Below are positions 44,282 through 53,213 of a stretch of DNA of 64,000 nt, piece by piece. Origin of the DNA: Demequina sp. B12. Its GTDB lineage: Bacteria; Actinomycetota; Actinomycetes; Actinomycetales; Demequinaceae. The notes beneath the pieces were generated by a model, which saw nothing but the letters and a program-made list of their open reading frames with translations, had not been told where the DNA came from and made no database searches. How positions within the stretch are numbered: the first letter of the stretch is position 1; each line of letters starts with the position of its first letter. The stretch is from assembly GCF_028823635.1 (NCBI RefSeq), contig NZ_JAPEHU010000002.1:434001-498000 (forward strand), written 5' to 3'. The position numbers and the translations under genes were made by a program.

Positions 44282-45832
44282 ATGAAGTTTTCTTCCCGCT
44301 ACTTTCATCCCCGCTTCCTCGCTATCTTTGCGTTGGCCAGTTTCTCCACCGGGTTCCTCGGTGCGCACGGCGCGTTCGCTGTGGACCGCCACGTTGCGGT
44401 AGGGCAAGCACGTGCTGCCGCTGTCGAGCTCGAGGAACGCCAACGCATTCTCGAAGAGAGCCTTGCTGAAGCCGACGCAGCGACGGCCGACGCGCAAGAC
44501 TTCTCCGACGCCGAACCGGTCGCAGCAGCCGCAGGCGAGCTCGACGCGGTGACCGCCGACGCATCGGCGTCCATCGGCATCTCTACTTCGACCCCGCTGG
44601 TGGTCGTGGAAGACACGGAAGAATCACCCGAGCCCGAAGCATCGGCAGAACCGGAAGTGACGACGACGCACGACTCGGTCCTGCTGAGTAACGACGTTGA
44701 GAATGCCACAGCGAACTCGGTCCAGACTGAGACCGTCATCGACACGGAAACCTTGGAGAAAGCTATCGAGGGGGCTCTCGACGACGCAGACGAGGCACGC
44801 GACGCAAAAGAGCGCCTCGAAGCTGCCGCGGCGGAACTCGACCTTCAAGCTCAACAGATCGCCGAACGCACGGAGCACCTGGCTACCGCCACGGTCCAGG
44901 CAAAGCACGAATCTCAGCTCGATGCGCTTGAAGTAGCACAAGACGGCTTGGCGACAATCAATGACATCGTCGACGAACTCCTCCCGCAGTTGGAAGAGAC
45001 CGTCGACAACGCGGATACGCTCGACGAAGCCACGTCCGCTCACCAGCGCCTGCAAGCCGTGCTCGCCACTGCCTACGACACCACCGACGCAGAATCCGTC
45101 GATGCGCAAGCGGCCGCTGTCGCGGAGGCTGAGGCTGCCTTCGAAGCTGCCGTGGTCGCGGTCCGTGACTCCCACACTGCGTGGGTCGATGCTCAGAACG
45201 AGAAGATCGAAGCGGAGAACGAAGCCGCTACGGATGCTTACAAAGCCGAGTACAACGAAGCGCTCGCCGCGTGGTCTAGCGCTAACGAGGCCGCGGTCGC
45301 TGCGAACTCCAATGGCTGGACCGGTCGCCCGTCTGGCGTCAGTGGCTCCAATGGTGCGGTGTCCTCTGACAGCCTGTGCGAGCTGGACTTCGCTTCCGGC
45401 CACTATCTGCAGTGCGATGCTGCTGCAGCTCTCGAACGCGCCGACAAGGCGTATTACGAAGAGACCGGCCAGCATTTCTCCATGACCGATAGCTACCGCA
45501 CGTACGCGTCGCAGGTCACCACCTACGCCCGCAAGCCGGGCACGGCAGCCGTTCCCGGCACCTCCAACCACGGCTGGGGCATGGCCGTCGACATGGACTT
45601 GGCGTCCGCGACGTGGCTGGCACTCAACGGAGCAGAGTATGGTTGGGTACATCCCACCTGGGCGCGTCCCGGTGGTTCACGGCCTGAATGGTGGCATCTG
45701 GAGTATGTCGCCACTTCTGTCGGGAGCTTTAGTGCTCCGCAGAAGCCGGAAACGATCGCGACTGTGCCCAACCTCTTCGAGGAAGCCGGTCTTGGTGCCC
45801 CGGAAGAAGCCGAATCCGACAACGAGGACTAA
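44282..45832 (+). CDS. Secreted D,D-carboxypeptidase-like protein, VanY domain with long coiled coil
   Basis: A 516-residue secreted protein. A signal peptide covers about 1-33 (cleavage after AHGAFA). Residues about 40-330 are extremely rich in Ala, Glu and Asp with heptad-like spacing, a long coiled coil. The C-terminal VanY/peptidase M15 domain (about 370-485) has SYRTYASQ, GTSNHGWGMAVDMD and EWWHLEY, which supply the zinc ligands. It trims D-Ala-containing peptidoglycan stems. The layout (helical stalk plus hydrolase) resembles FtsEX-type cell-wall hydrolases. There is no clear ribosome-binding site before the ATG. Confidence 0.88.
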   Translation: MKFSSRYFHPRFLAIFALASFSTGFLGAHGAFAVDRHVAVGQARAAAVELEERQRILEESLAEADAATADAQDFSDAEPVAAAAGELDAVTADASASIGISTSTPLVVVEDTEESPEPEASAEPEVTTTHDSVLLSNDVENATANSVQTETVIDTETLEKAIEGALDDADEARDAKERLEAAAAELDLQAQQIAERTEHLATATVQAKHESQLDALEVAQDGLATINDIVDELLPQLEETVDNADTLDEATSAHQRLQAVLATAYDTTDAESVDAQAAAVAEAEAAFEAAVVAVRDSHTAWVDAQNEKIEAENEAATDAYKAEYNEALAAWSSANEAAVAANSNGWTGRPSGVSGSNGAVSSDSLCELDFASGHYLQCDAAAALERADKAYYEETGQHFSMTDSYRTYASQVTTYARKPGTAAVPGTSNHGWGMAVDMDLASATWLALNGAEYGWVHPTWARPGGSRPEWWHLEYVATSVGSFSAPQKPETIATVPNLFEEAGLGAPEEAESDNED

Positions 45833-45922
45833 GCCTCTTCCGGCTGGCGTGTGCCTGCCTGGCTAGGCACAACTTGGGCTGTCATCCCGCGATCCGCGCG
45901 GCATGAACGTCCTGACAATGAG

Positions 45923-45934
45923 AGTGTTAACACT
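45923..45934. promoter_or_regulatory. 12-bp palindrome touching the deaD start codon
   Basis: AGTGTTAACACT is a perfect palindrome whose last base is directly before the GTG start at 45935. It sits where the ribosome-binding site should be, so binding of a protein, or pairing in the RNA, would block translation or transcription. Further upstream is a hairpin TGTGCCT/AGGCACA (45850-45871) that may end the vanY transcript. Confidence 0.45.
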
Positions 45935-47818
45935 GTGAGTGAAACTGCTGACGCCAGCACCGAGGCGAACCCGACCATCACGTTTGCTGACCTTGGGTTG
46001 TCAGACACGATTCTGAAGGCCGTGAAGGCCATCGGCTATGAGACCCCGTCCGCTATCCAAGCGCAGACCATTCCCCTGCTGCTGGGCGGCAATGATGTGA
46101 TCGGTTTGGCGCAGACCGGAACCGGTAAGACCGCTGCGTTCGCATTGCCGGTACTGGACCAGATCACCCCGGGCCGCAAGAAGCCCCAGGCATTGGTCTT
46201 GGCTCCGACCCGTGAGCTCGCTTTGCAGGTGTGTGAAGCTTTCGAGGAGTATGCGGGCCACCGCAAGGGCGTCCACATTCTGCCGGTCTACGGTGGCCAG
46301 GGATATGGGGTGCAGTTGTCTGCGCTGCGTCGCGGCGTCGACATTGTGGTCGGTACGCCTGGCCGCATCATGGACCACCTTGACCGTGGCACCTTGGACT
46401 TGTCCGAACTGACGCACTTGGTTCTGGATGAGGCCGACGAGATGCTCAAGATGGGCTTTGCGGAAGACGTTGAGACCATTCTTGCCTCGACGCCTGAAGA
46501 CAAGCAGGTCGCGCTGTTCTCCGCGACAATGCCCGCGTCCATCCGTCGTCTTTCTCAGAAGTACCTGCGGTCGCCGCAGGAAGTGACAGTGAAGCGTCAG
46601 ACGGCTACGTCCGCGAACATTGCTCAGCGCTACTTGGTGGTTGCCTACCAGCAGAAGATGGACGCGCTCACTCGCATTCTTGAGGTCGAGAACTTCGCCG
46701 CGATGATCATCTTCACGCGCACGAAGAACGAGACGGAGACTGTTGCAGAGAAGTTGCGTGCGCGCGGTTATGCGGCAGCAGCCATCAACGGTGACGTGGC
46801 GCAGGCGCAGCGTGAGCGTGTGATCTCGCAGTTGCGCGACGGCAAGCTCGACATCGTGGTTGCGACTGATGTTGCTGCTCGCGGTCTGGATGTCGAGCGC
46901 ATCAGCCACGTCGTCAACTATGACCTTCCTATTGACAACGAGTCCTACGTTCACCGCGTGGGCCGCACGGGCCGCGCTGGTCGTACGGGTGACGCGATCA
47001 GCTTTGTCACGCCACGTGAGCGTGGCCGTTTGAAGTCGATCGAGAAAACCACCAAGCAGCCGGTCACGCCGATGGCGCTTCCGAGTGCCGATGACGTGAA
47101 CGCTACGCGTTTGACTCGTTTTGACGACTCGATCACTGCCGCGTTGGAACAGCGTGCCCGCATTGATCGCTTCCGCGACATCATTGCCCATTACGTTGAG
47201 CACCACGATGTGCCGGAAGCCGATGTCGCGGCCGCCCTTGCGGTGGTGGCTCAGGGGGATACTCCCCTGCTGCTTGACCCGCAGGACGACAAGCCGACTG
47301 TGGGCTTCGCTGAGCGCAAGGAACGTGGCAGCGACCGTGACCGTGGAGAACGCGGCGCTCCTGCTGGTGGCCGCGTGACCTACCGGATCTCGGTGGGCCG
47401 CCGTCAGAAGGTGGAACCCCGTCAGATTGTGGGTGCGTTGGCGAACGAGGGCGGTCTGCAGCGTTCTGACTTTGGTCGCATTGTGATCAAGGCAGACTTC
47501 TCGCTGGTGGAGCTGCCCGCAGAGCTGCCCAAGGACTCTCTCGACAAGCTGGCGCGTACGCGTATTAGTGGCCAGCTGATCGAACTGCAGCTTGACAAGG
47601 GTCCTGGTGGGCGTGGCAAGCGTGGGCCGTCGTCGGGTAAGCCTTACCGCAAGGGTCAGCGAGACGACCGTGGTTACGGATCACGCGACGATCGCGGCGA
47701 CCGTGGATATGGCTCGCGCAATGACCGGGGCGACCGCGGCGACCGCGGCGACCGTGGTTTCGATCGCCGTGACGGTGACTCGAAGCCTTTCCGCAAGCCG
47801 CGCACTAAGCGGAACTAA
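45935..47818 (+). CDS. deaD: DEAD-box RNA helicase, DeaD/CsdA type
   Basis: Unwinds structured RNA and helps ribosome assembly and mRNA decay, often at low temperature. The 627-residue protein has the Q motif, AQTGTGKT (59-66), DEAD at 165-168, SATMP and HRVGRTGRAGRTG; then a DbpA-like RNA-binding domain (about 480-555, ending ISGQLIEL) and a basic tail with Asp-Arg-Gly repeats (DRGDRGYGSR and related). The GTG at 45935 is the first in-frame start in the right place; the frame is open to 45851. The repeats are also visible in DNA as GACCGCGGC units (about 47,690-47,750). Confidence 0.92.
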   Translation: MSETADASTEANPTITFADLGLSDTILKAVKAIGYETPSAIQAQTIPLLLGGNDVIGLAQTGTGKTAAFALPVLDQITPGRKKPQALVLAPTRELALQVCEAFEEYAGHRKGVHILPVYGGQGYGVQLSALRRGVDIVVGTPGRIMDHLDRGTLDLSELTHLVLDEADEMLKMGFAEDVETILASTPEDKQVALFSATMPASIRRLSQKYLRSPQEVTVKRQTATSANIAQRYLVVAYQQKMDALTRILEVENFAAMIIFTRTKNETETVAEKLRARGYAAAAINGDVAQAQRERVISQLRDGKLDIVVATDVAARGLDVERISHVVNYDLPIDNESYVHRVGRTGRAGRTGDAISFVTPRERGRLKSIEKTTKQPVTPMALPSADDVNATRLTRFDDSITAALEQRARIDRFRDIIAHYVEHHDVPEADVAAALAVVAQGDTPLLLDPQDDKPTVGFAERKERGSDRDRGERGAPAGGRVTYRISVGRRQKVEPRQIVGALANEGGLQRSDFGRIVIKADFSLVELPAELPKDSLDKLARTRISGQLIELQLDKGPGGRGKRGPSSGKPYRKGQRDDRGYGSRDDRGDRGYGSRNDRGDRGDRGDRGFDRRDGDSKPFRKPRTKRN

Positions 47819-47838
47819 TGCTGTGACGTCACACGTGC

Positions 47839-48909
47839 CTACATGGACGTAGCGTTCTGCGGCATGTGAGGCGTGGATTGAGCGAGTGGGTGGCGTAGGT
47901 CACCCACTCGCTCTTTTCTTTTCTTGGCGCCGCCGATCAGTGCCCACGCCCAGTGGTTGGGTGTGAACTCACACTCGGCCCAGAATGACGGGATGGGGTC
48001 GGTGGGGCCTATGCCAAGGAGCCTTTCGCACTCGGGTTGGTTGATGTGTAGTCCTTGAGCGTGGGCTTCTTGGAGTATCCAGGCAAGGGGTATGTCGGGC
48101 AGTCGGTACCCGTCTTCGCCGTTGCGCCCTCCGCCAATGTCGCTGTGGACTCCGCGGAACCACATCTCTTGGAAGTCTCCGTCGTGCGCAGTAAGCCGTG
48201 ACGAGAACCTCAGCGGTGCAAACACTCGCCGGCATTCGTCAAGTGCGAGTGCGTGGCGTGCGTGGGCGACGTTTGTGATGGTGGAGGTGTACGGCCAGCG
48301 GACCTCTGTGAAGCGTTCCTTGACGTTCAAGGGTCCAAGTGACTTCACGGTGTCCCACAGGCCCATGAAGTGGACTTGGTCGCTGTGCGGCGGTGGGAAC
48401 TGTGGTTGAGAGAACATGGTGCGGAACCGTTCCACTGCGGTCCAGTACGCAGTGCTGTCTTCATTGGTCGCTGACTGCGGTGGGTTGCGAGTGTAGAGCT
48501 TGAGTGCGTAGGGCACCAGGTTGTCAGCGCCAGGCCGTAGTAGCCCAAGTGTGTGAAGCAGGCCGCTGAGGGCGCGTGCGGTGTATGCGCCGCGGGAGAG
48601 TCCGAACAGGTAGATCCGGTCGCCTGGCTGGTAGTGGTGCGACAGATAGAGGTAGGCCTCGGCGATGTTCTGGCGGATACCGTGGCCGCCAAGGACTCCC
48701 GCGATCTGCGTGAGCCGGCTCCCCAGCCGCGTCAAGGCGGCGCTTGATCCCAAGGTGCCGACGCCCGGATCGTAGTAAGTCAGCTGGCGCTCGGAGTGCT
48801 CGAGCATGCTGAACAGGCGCGCGACGTTGGTGTAACTGACTTCTGGTTCCGCGGAGGTGCCGTCGAAGCACAGCACAACGTTGCGTGGTGGAGACGGGGT
48901 GGGTTCCAT
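47839..48909 (-). CDS. DUF2235 phospholipase-like protein
   Basis: A 356-residue alpha/beta-hydrolase of the DUF2235 family, related to Tle1-type phospholipases. The N-terminus VVLCFDGTSAEP and the nucleophile elbow FGLSRGAYTARAL (Ser105) are typical, followed by LWDTVKSLG and the Asp/His-containing FRGVHSDIGGG. No signal peptide is present. The substrate is unknown; some relatives are secreted effectors, but nothing nearby suggests a secretion system. The last 20 or so codons (KKRKERVGDLRHPLAQ) are encoded across the deaD terminator on the opposite strand. Confidence 0.85.
   Translation of the reverse strand: MEPTPSPPRNVVLCFDGTSAEPEVSYTNVARLFSMLEHSERQLTYYDPGVGTLGSSAALTRLGSRLTQIAGVLGGHGIRQNIAEAYLYLSHHYQPGDRIYLFGLSRGAYTARALSGLLHTLGLLRPGADNLVPYALKLYTRNPPQSATNEDSTAYWTAVERFRTMFSQPQFPPPHSDQVHFMGLWDTVKSLGPLNVKERFTEVRWPYTSTITNVAHARHALALDECRRVFAPLRFSSRLTAHDGDFQEMWFRGVHSDIGGGRNGEDGYRLPDIPLAWILQEAHAQGLHINQPECERLLGIGPTDPIPSFWAECEFTPNHWAWALIGGAKKRKERVGDLRHPLAQSTPHMPQNATSM
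47880..47925 (+). terminator. Rho-independent terminator of deaD
   Basis: GAGCGAGTGGGTG (47880-47892), 8-base loop, CACCCACTCGCTC (47901-47913), then TTTTCTTTTCTT. This is a perfect 13-bp stem with a T-tract on the plus strand. It is located 62 bases after the deaD stop, but inside the coding end of the opposing DUF2235 gene. Confidence 0.9.
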
Positions 48910-49050
48910 CTGGGTTCCTTTGGGTGAGCGCCTTCGTTGGTGCTGGTGGACACCTTAGTGGTGGCGCCGGAATAGTGCGGCCGATACCTGGTGTTACCTG
49001 ACACAACGACGTATCAGGCAGCGTTCCCGCCGGACTCCTAGGAGGTTCTG

Positions 49051-50622
49051 ATGGACTCCCCTCGTGATCCACATGTGACCGCCGGATTGAGTGGGCCGTT
49101 GGGCACAGAGGACGACCTGCGTGCTGTGGTCCAGGAAGGGGCCGATGCGCCGCTGGTGTTGCTCCTGGGTGCGACGGGCTACATTGGCGGTCGTTTGGTG
49201 CCACGCCTGATTGCGGCCGGATACCGGGTGAGAGTGCTGTCGCGGTCGCGGCGCCGGGTGGAAGCGTTGCCCTGGGCCGGTGACCTTGAGGTTGTCGAGG
49301 GCGATGCGAGCGATCCCGAGGCGATGGCCCAGGCCACCGCAGGCGTAGATACGGTGTTCTACCTGGTGCATTCCATGACTGGTGGACGTGACTATGGGCG
49401 CAAGGACCGCGCGATCGCATTGAACGTCGCTAGGAAGGCTGCCGATGCTGGGGTGCGTCAGGTGATCTACTTGAGCGGCCTGCACCCCGATGGTGTGGAG
49501 TTGTCCGACCACCTGGCTTCCCGCCAGGAGGTGGCGGACATTCTCCTAGCATCGGCGAGCCCCACGCTGGTGCTGCAAGCGGGGGTGGTGATCGGTGCCG
49601 GATCCGCGTCTTTCGAGATGGTGCGGCACCTCACGGAGGTGTTGCCATACATGCCTGCACCCAAGTGGGTGCGCAACTCGATTCAGCCGATTGCTGTGCG
49701 GGACGTTATCTACTACTTGCTTGCTTCGGCGCGGCTCCCGGTGCCGGTGAATGACACGTACGACATCGGTGGTCCTGATGTGTTGCGGTACTCGGACATG
49801 ATGAACGGCTATGCGTCGGTCGCGGGCTTGCCCCAACGCGGCATCACCGCGTTGCCGGTGCTGACTCCCAAGCTTGCGTCGCATTGGGTGGGACTGGTGA
49901 CTCCAGTCCCCCGCCAGATTGCGCGCCCTTTGGTGGAGTCTCTTTTGCATTCATGTGTGATGAAGGACCACCGGATCGACGGCTTGATCCCTCCGCCCGC
50001 GGACGGGCTGACCGGATACGAGGAGTCGGTGCGTTTGGCGTTGGGGCGTATCGAAGTTGACCAGGTGGAGACCAGTTGGGTCGATTCGAGTGTCCCGGGG
50101 GTCCCCAGTGACCCGATGCCTAGCGACCCAGAGTGGACGGGACGCACTGTCTTTGTGGACTCTCGCTCCCGCACCACTACTGCTGCGCCCACTGCAGTGT
50201 GGAATGTCATCGCCCAGGTGGGCGGCAAGACCGGGTGGTACTCGGCATCGGTCCTGTGGGCCACGCGAGGCGTCATGGATCGTGTGGCAGGCGGGGTTGG
50301 GCTGCAACGTGGCAGGCGTACGCACGCGTCGGTCAAGGTGGGCGATGCGGTCGACGTCTGGCGGGTTGAGGTGGCGGATGCGCCTGATCTGTTGCGACTA
50401 CGGGCGGAAATGCGTGTACCGGGACAAGCGTGGCTTGAGATGGGTACGCGACCTGAGGACGGCGAAACCACGTATTGGCAGCGGGCGGTGTTCTTCCCGC
50501 GGGGCCTGTCGGGCCGGCTGTACTGGCTTGCGATGCTGCCATTTCACGGACTGATCTTCAGCGGCATGGTGAACCGCATCGTTACGGAAGCTGAAGACAC
50601 CGAGCCAACGGGCTCGTCATGA
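49051..50622 (+). CDS. NAD(P)-binding SDR-like protein with DUF2867 C-terminal domain
   Basis: A 523-residue two-domain protein. The Rossmann part (about 34-300) has GATGYIGGRL (40-49) and lies in the extended/atypical SDR group (NmrA-like). The C-terminal part (about 355-510) is a DUF2867 hydrophobic-pocket domain with WYSASVLWATRG and GLSGRLYWLAMLPFHG. Such fusions may bind NAD(P) and a lipid-like ligand; no activity is established. The ATG has AGGAGG upstream. It heads a plus-strand run with the enoyl-CoA hydratase-like and SDR genes. Confidence 0.83.
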   Translation: MDSPRDPHVTAGLSGPLGTEDDLRAVVQEGADAPLVLLLGATGYIGGRLVPRLIAAGYRVRVLSRSRRRVEALPWAGDLEVVEGDASDPEAMAQATAGVDTVFYLVHSMTGGRDYGRKDRAIALNVARKAADAGVRQVIYLSGLHPDGVELSDHLASRQEVADILLASASPTLVLQAGVVIGAGSASFEMVRHLTEVLPYMPAPKWVRNSIQPIAVRDVIYYLLASARLPVPVNDTYDIGGPDVLRYSDMMNGYASVAGLPQRGITALPVLTPKLASHWVGLVTPVPRQIARPLVESLLHSCVMKDHRIDGLIPPPADGLTGYEESVRLALGRIEVDQVETSWVDSSVPGVPSDPMPSDPEWTGRTVFVDSRSRTTTAAPTAVWNVIAQVGGKTGWYSASVLWATRGVMDRVAGGVGLQRGRRTHASVKVGDAVDVWRVEVADAPDLLRLRAEMRVPGQAWLEMGTRPEDGETTYWQRAVFFPRGLSGRLYWLAMLPFHGLIFSGMVNRIVTEAEDTEPTGSS

Positions 50623-50695
50623 TGCGAGGATGACTGCACAGGCCCTGCGCCTGAACTGGGACGCAAAGGATCAACGGCGATTCATGAGGAGTGCC

Positions 50696-51481
50696 ATGTC
50701 AGAACCTATCCAAGTCGAGCGCCACGAGTCTGGCATCGCTCACGTGATCTTCAACCGCCCCGGCAGGCTCAACGCCTTCGACTTTGCGATGGGGGCCGCG
50801 TATCGCGACGTATGTGTGGAACTCACCAGCGATGCGACCACGAAGGCGATTGTCTTGCGCGGCGAAGGTCCGGCGTTCTGTGCGGGCGGCGATGTGGTGG
50901 CAATGGCCGGCGCAGGTGTGAGGGGAACTGACGTGACGCGTGGCGCGCACGTCATCCACGAAGGTATTGCGGCACTCGTGGAGTCAGAAGTTCCGGTGGT
51001 GGCTGCCGTGCATGGCGCCGTTGCAGGCGGCGGCGTGGGGCTGATGTTGGCCGCGGACTATGTGGTGGCCGCGTCAACAGTAATGGTCGCCGGCAAATAC
51101 GCAGATGTGGGCCTCACCCCGGATTTGGGTGTGAGTACCTTGCTGACGCGCGCCGTGGGTGAACGGCGGGCGCTCGCGATGCTCGTCGCCGGGGTTCAAG
51201 CCGATGCCACCAAGGCTCTGGAATGGGGGCTGGTGCAGGAGGTGGTGCCGGATCCGGTGATGCGCGCCCATGAAGTTGCTCAAGTCTGGGCGACGAGCGC
51301 CACGGCAGCACTTGGTGGTGCCAAGCGCCTCGTGCGTGCCGCGCCCGAGCGTTCGTTCCGCGAGAGTCTTGACCAGGAGGCCAGGCGCATCGGACAGGCA
51401 TACGACACCGCCGACGCCCGTGCTCGGATTGCAGCCTTCACGGAACGTGCCACCCGCGCCTCGGCCGGCAGGGAGGGCTGA
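50696..51481 (+). CDS. Enoyl-CoA hydratase/isomerase family protein
   Basis: A crotonase-fold protein of 261 residues. The oxyanion-hole segments are FCAGGD (61-66) and GAVAGGG (107-113). The position of the catalytic glutamate of hydratases is in VGLTPDLGVSTLL, which has Asp143 and no Glu, as in PaaG-type isomerases; so isomerase or another crotonase reaction is as likely as hydration. The frame starts at 50630, but the ATG at 50696 has GAGGAG at 50686-50691 and gives the standard N-terminus. It ends four bases before the SDR gene. Confidence 0.87.
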   Translation: MSEPIQVERHESGIAHVIFNRPGRLNAFDFAMGAAYRDVCVELTSDATTKAIVLRGEGPAFCAGGDVVAMAGAGVRGTDVTRGAHVIHEGIAALVESEVPVVAAVHGAVAGGGVGLMLAADYVVAASTVMVAGKYADVGLTPDLGVSTLLTRAVGERRALAMLVAGVQADATKALEWGLVQEVVPDPVMRAHEVAQVWATSATAALGGAKRLVRAAPERSFRESLDQEARRIGQAYDTADARARIAAFTERATRASAGREG

Positions 51482-51484
51482 CAC

Positions 51485-52333
51485 ATGAGTGAACGTCGAA
51501 CTCCCTCACTTGAGCCCGGCACTACTGTCCTGATGTCCGGAGGTACGCGCGGCATCGGTCTGGCTATTGCGGTGCGTTTGGCGCAGGCTGGGGCGAACAT
51601 CGTCATGCTTGCCAAGACAGACAAGCCCCATCCTGTGTTGCCGGGGACCTTGCAGGAGGCAGCCGATGCTGTGGTCGCGGCGGGCGGCCACGCGCACAGC
51701 GTGGTGGGAGACGTGCGGGTAGACGAGGACATTGAGCGTGCGGTCGCGCAGGCGATGGAACGCTTTGGACGCATTGATGTGGTGGTGAACAACGCCAGTG
51801 CGATTGACCTGTCGCCTACGCAGGCGCTGACACCCAAGCGCTATGACCTGATGCAGGACATCAATGTGCGCGGCACGTTCATGTTGTCACGGGCCGCCAT
51901 GCCGCACCTGCTTGAGCAGCGTCAGCCGCGGGTGCTGTCGCTGTCACCTCCGCTGAACCCCACTCCCCAGTGGTTGGGTGCACACACGGCGTACACGGTC
52001 GCGAAGTTCGGCATGACGATGGTGACCTTGGGACTTGCTGCCGAGTTCGGTGACCGCGGATTGAGCGCCACGACCTTGTGGCCCCGCACCACCATCGCCA
52101 CTGCAGCAGTGAGCAACCTGTTGGGCGGAGACAAAGTCATGCGACTGAGCCGGACGCCCCAGATCTACGCGGATGCGGCCTTCGAAGTGCTGGCATGCCC
52201 GGGAACCTATGCGGGTCGCAGCGTCATCGTGGAGGACGTGTTGGAGGCATGCGGTGTCACTGACTTCAGCCAGTATGCGGCGGTTCCGGGTACCCCGGAC
52301 TCCGCAATGTTTCCGGATATCTTCCTGGACTGA
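51485..52333 (+). CDS. Short-chain dehydrogenase (HSDL2-like)
   Basis: A 282-residue NAD(P)-dependent oxidoreductase. Cofactor loop SGGTRGIGLAIA (about 18-29), NNASA, and the catalytic Ser154/Tyr170/Lys174 in LSLSPPLNP and AYTVAKFGM. The S-P-P-L-N motif and the long insert after GT are features of HSDL2-type SDRs, which in other organisms act on fatty-acyl or sterol-like substrates. With the crotonase gene three bases upstream it likely works in a small acyl-CoA pathway. The substrate is unknown. Confidence 0.87.
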   Translation: MSERRTPSLEPGTTVLMSGGTRGIGLAIAVRLAQAGANIVMLAKTDKPHPVLPGTLQEAADAVVAAGGHAHSVVGDVRVDEDIERAVAQAMERFGRIDVVVNNASAIDLSPTQALTPKRYDLMQDINVRGTFMLSRAAMPHLLEQRQPRVLSLSPPLNPTPQWLGAHTAYTVAKFGMTMVTLGLAAEFGDRGLSATTLWPRTTIATAAVSNLLGGDKVMRLSRTPQIYADAAFEVLACPGTYAGRSVIVEDVLEACGVTDFSQYAAVPGTPDSAMFPDIFLD

Positions 52334-52364
52334 GCGCCAGTCACACGCTAGGTCGAGTGTGGTT

Positions 52365-52781
52365 CTAGCGCGTGGCTAGAGCGGGGATCACGTGATGTTC
52401 GAGCAGCGGGGCCAGGTCCTGCGGCAGGCTGGTTCCGGACACGTCGAGCCATCGCAACTCTTCGATCTCTGCAGCCGGAGCGTCAACCAGAACTGTGTCG
52501 TGGCTGTACACGTGCGCGTGGACGCGGAAGCCGTCCTCGTTAGCTGCGGGGGCGGTGAACACGCCCACATCCGTGAGGTTTCTTTCTTCGAGAACCACAC
52601 CGAGTTCCTCGGCAACTTCTCGAACCGCTGTCTGGCGCGGGCTCTCCCCCGCCTCCGGCTTGCCGCCTGGGAGCATGAACCGTTGCGTTCCACGCTTACG
52701 CACCGTCAACACCAGTCCTTGAGCATTGCGAATCACCACGGCGCTGACATGGATGAGGCGGTCATGAGGTTCGGAGGCCAT
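52365..52781 (-). CDS. Nudix hydrolase
   Basis: A 138-residue single-domain Nudix enzyme. The box is complete in GGKPEAGESPRQTAVREVAE with ELGV following. The substrate could be a damaged or modified nucleotide such as 8-oxo-dGTP, or a nucleoside diphosphate derivative; it cannot be read from the sequence. The ATG at 52781 is preferred; an in-frame TTG lies at 52790. It is convergent with the SDR gene and followed upstream by the thioredoxin gene on the same strand. Confidence 0.85.
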   Translation of the reverse strand: MASEPHDRLIHVSAVVIRNAQGLVLTVRKRGTQRFMLPGGKPEAGESPRQTAVREVAEELGVVLEERNLTDVGVFTAPAANEDGFRVHAHVYSHDTVLVDAPAAEIEELRWLDVSGTSLPQDLAPLLEHHVIPALATR

Positions 52782-52823
52782 GGTCCCCAAGTCTAGGTGC
52801 CGGCCACAATGGCTGAGGAGTCG

Positions 52824-53204
52824 TTAGTTTCCAGCGCTCGGCTCTGCTTGTGCCTGGGCGACCTTGGCGTGGACTTCCTTCATGTCGAGGCCCTTGATCG
52901 CTTCCAGGAGCTGGGAAAACTGTGGTGCTGGCATAGCGCCGGGCTGGTTGAAGACCAACACCCCTTCGCGGAATGCCATGAGCGTCGGAATCGATGTGAT
53001 GCCAAAGCTTCCCGCCAGTTGCTGCTGGGCCTCCGTGTCGACCTTGCCGAAGATGATGTCCGTGTTGTCCTGGGATGCAGCCTCAAAGACGGGTCCAAAC
53101 ATGCGGCAAGGGCCGCACCATTCGGCCCAGAAATCCACCACCACGATGTCGTTGTCGCGGATGGTGTCTTCGATGTTGTCCAGAGTCAGTTCGGTGGTAG
53201 CCAT
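52824..53204 (-). CDS. trxA: Thioredoxin
   Basis: A 126-residue thioredoxin with the active site WCGPC (29-33), cis-proline in SIPTLMAF, and a C-terminal extension (about 108-126, AQAQAEPSAGN) longer than E. coli TrxA. It reduces disulfides in the cytosol. It is divergent from arsM with a CsoR-like palindrome and the ArsR-like dyad between them, so it may support thiol-dependent arsenic or metal detoxification. The -10 TATACT ends six bases before the ATG, so the mRNA is probably leaderless. Confidence 0.92.
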   Translation of the reverse strand: MATTELTLDNIEDTIRDNDIVVVDFWAEWCGPCRMFGPVFEAASQDNTDIIFGKVDTEAQQQLAGSFGITSIPTLMAFREGVLVFNQPGAMPAPQFSQLLEAIKGLDMKEVHAKVAQAQAEPSAGN

Positions 53205-53213
53205 ATCATCAGT

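Noticed and set aside
47680-47800. Short tandem repeats near the end of deaD, possible CRISPR or satellite
   Set aside because: They are in-frame Asp-Arg-Gly codons of the helicase tail, with no spacer structure.
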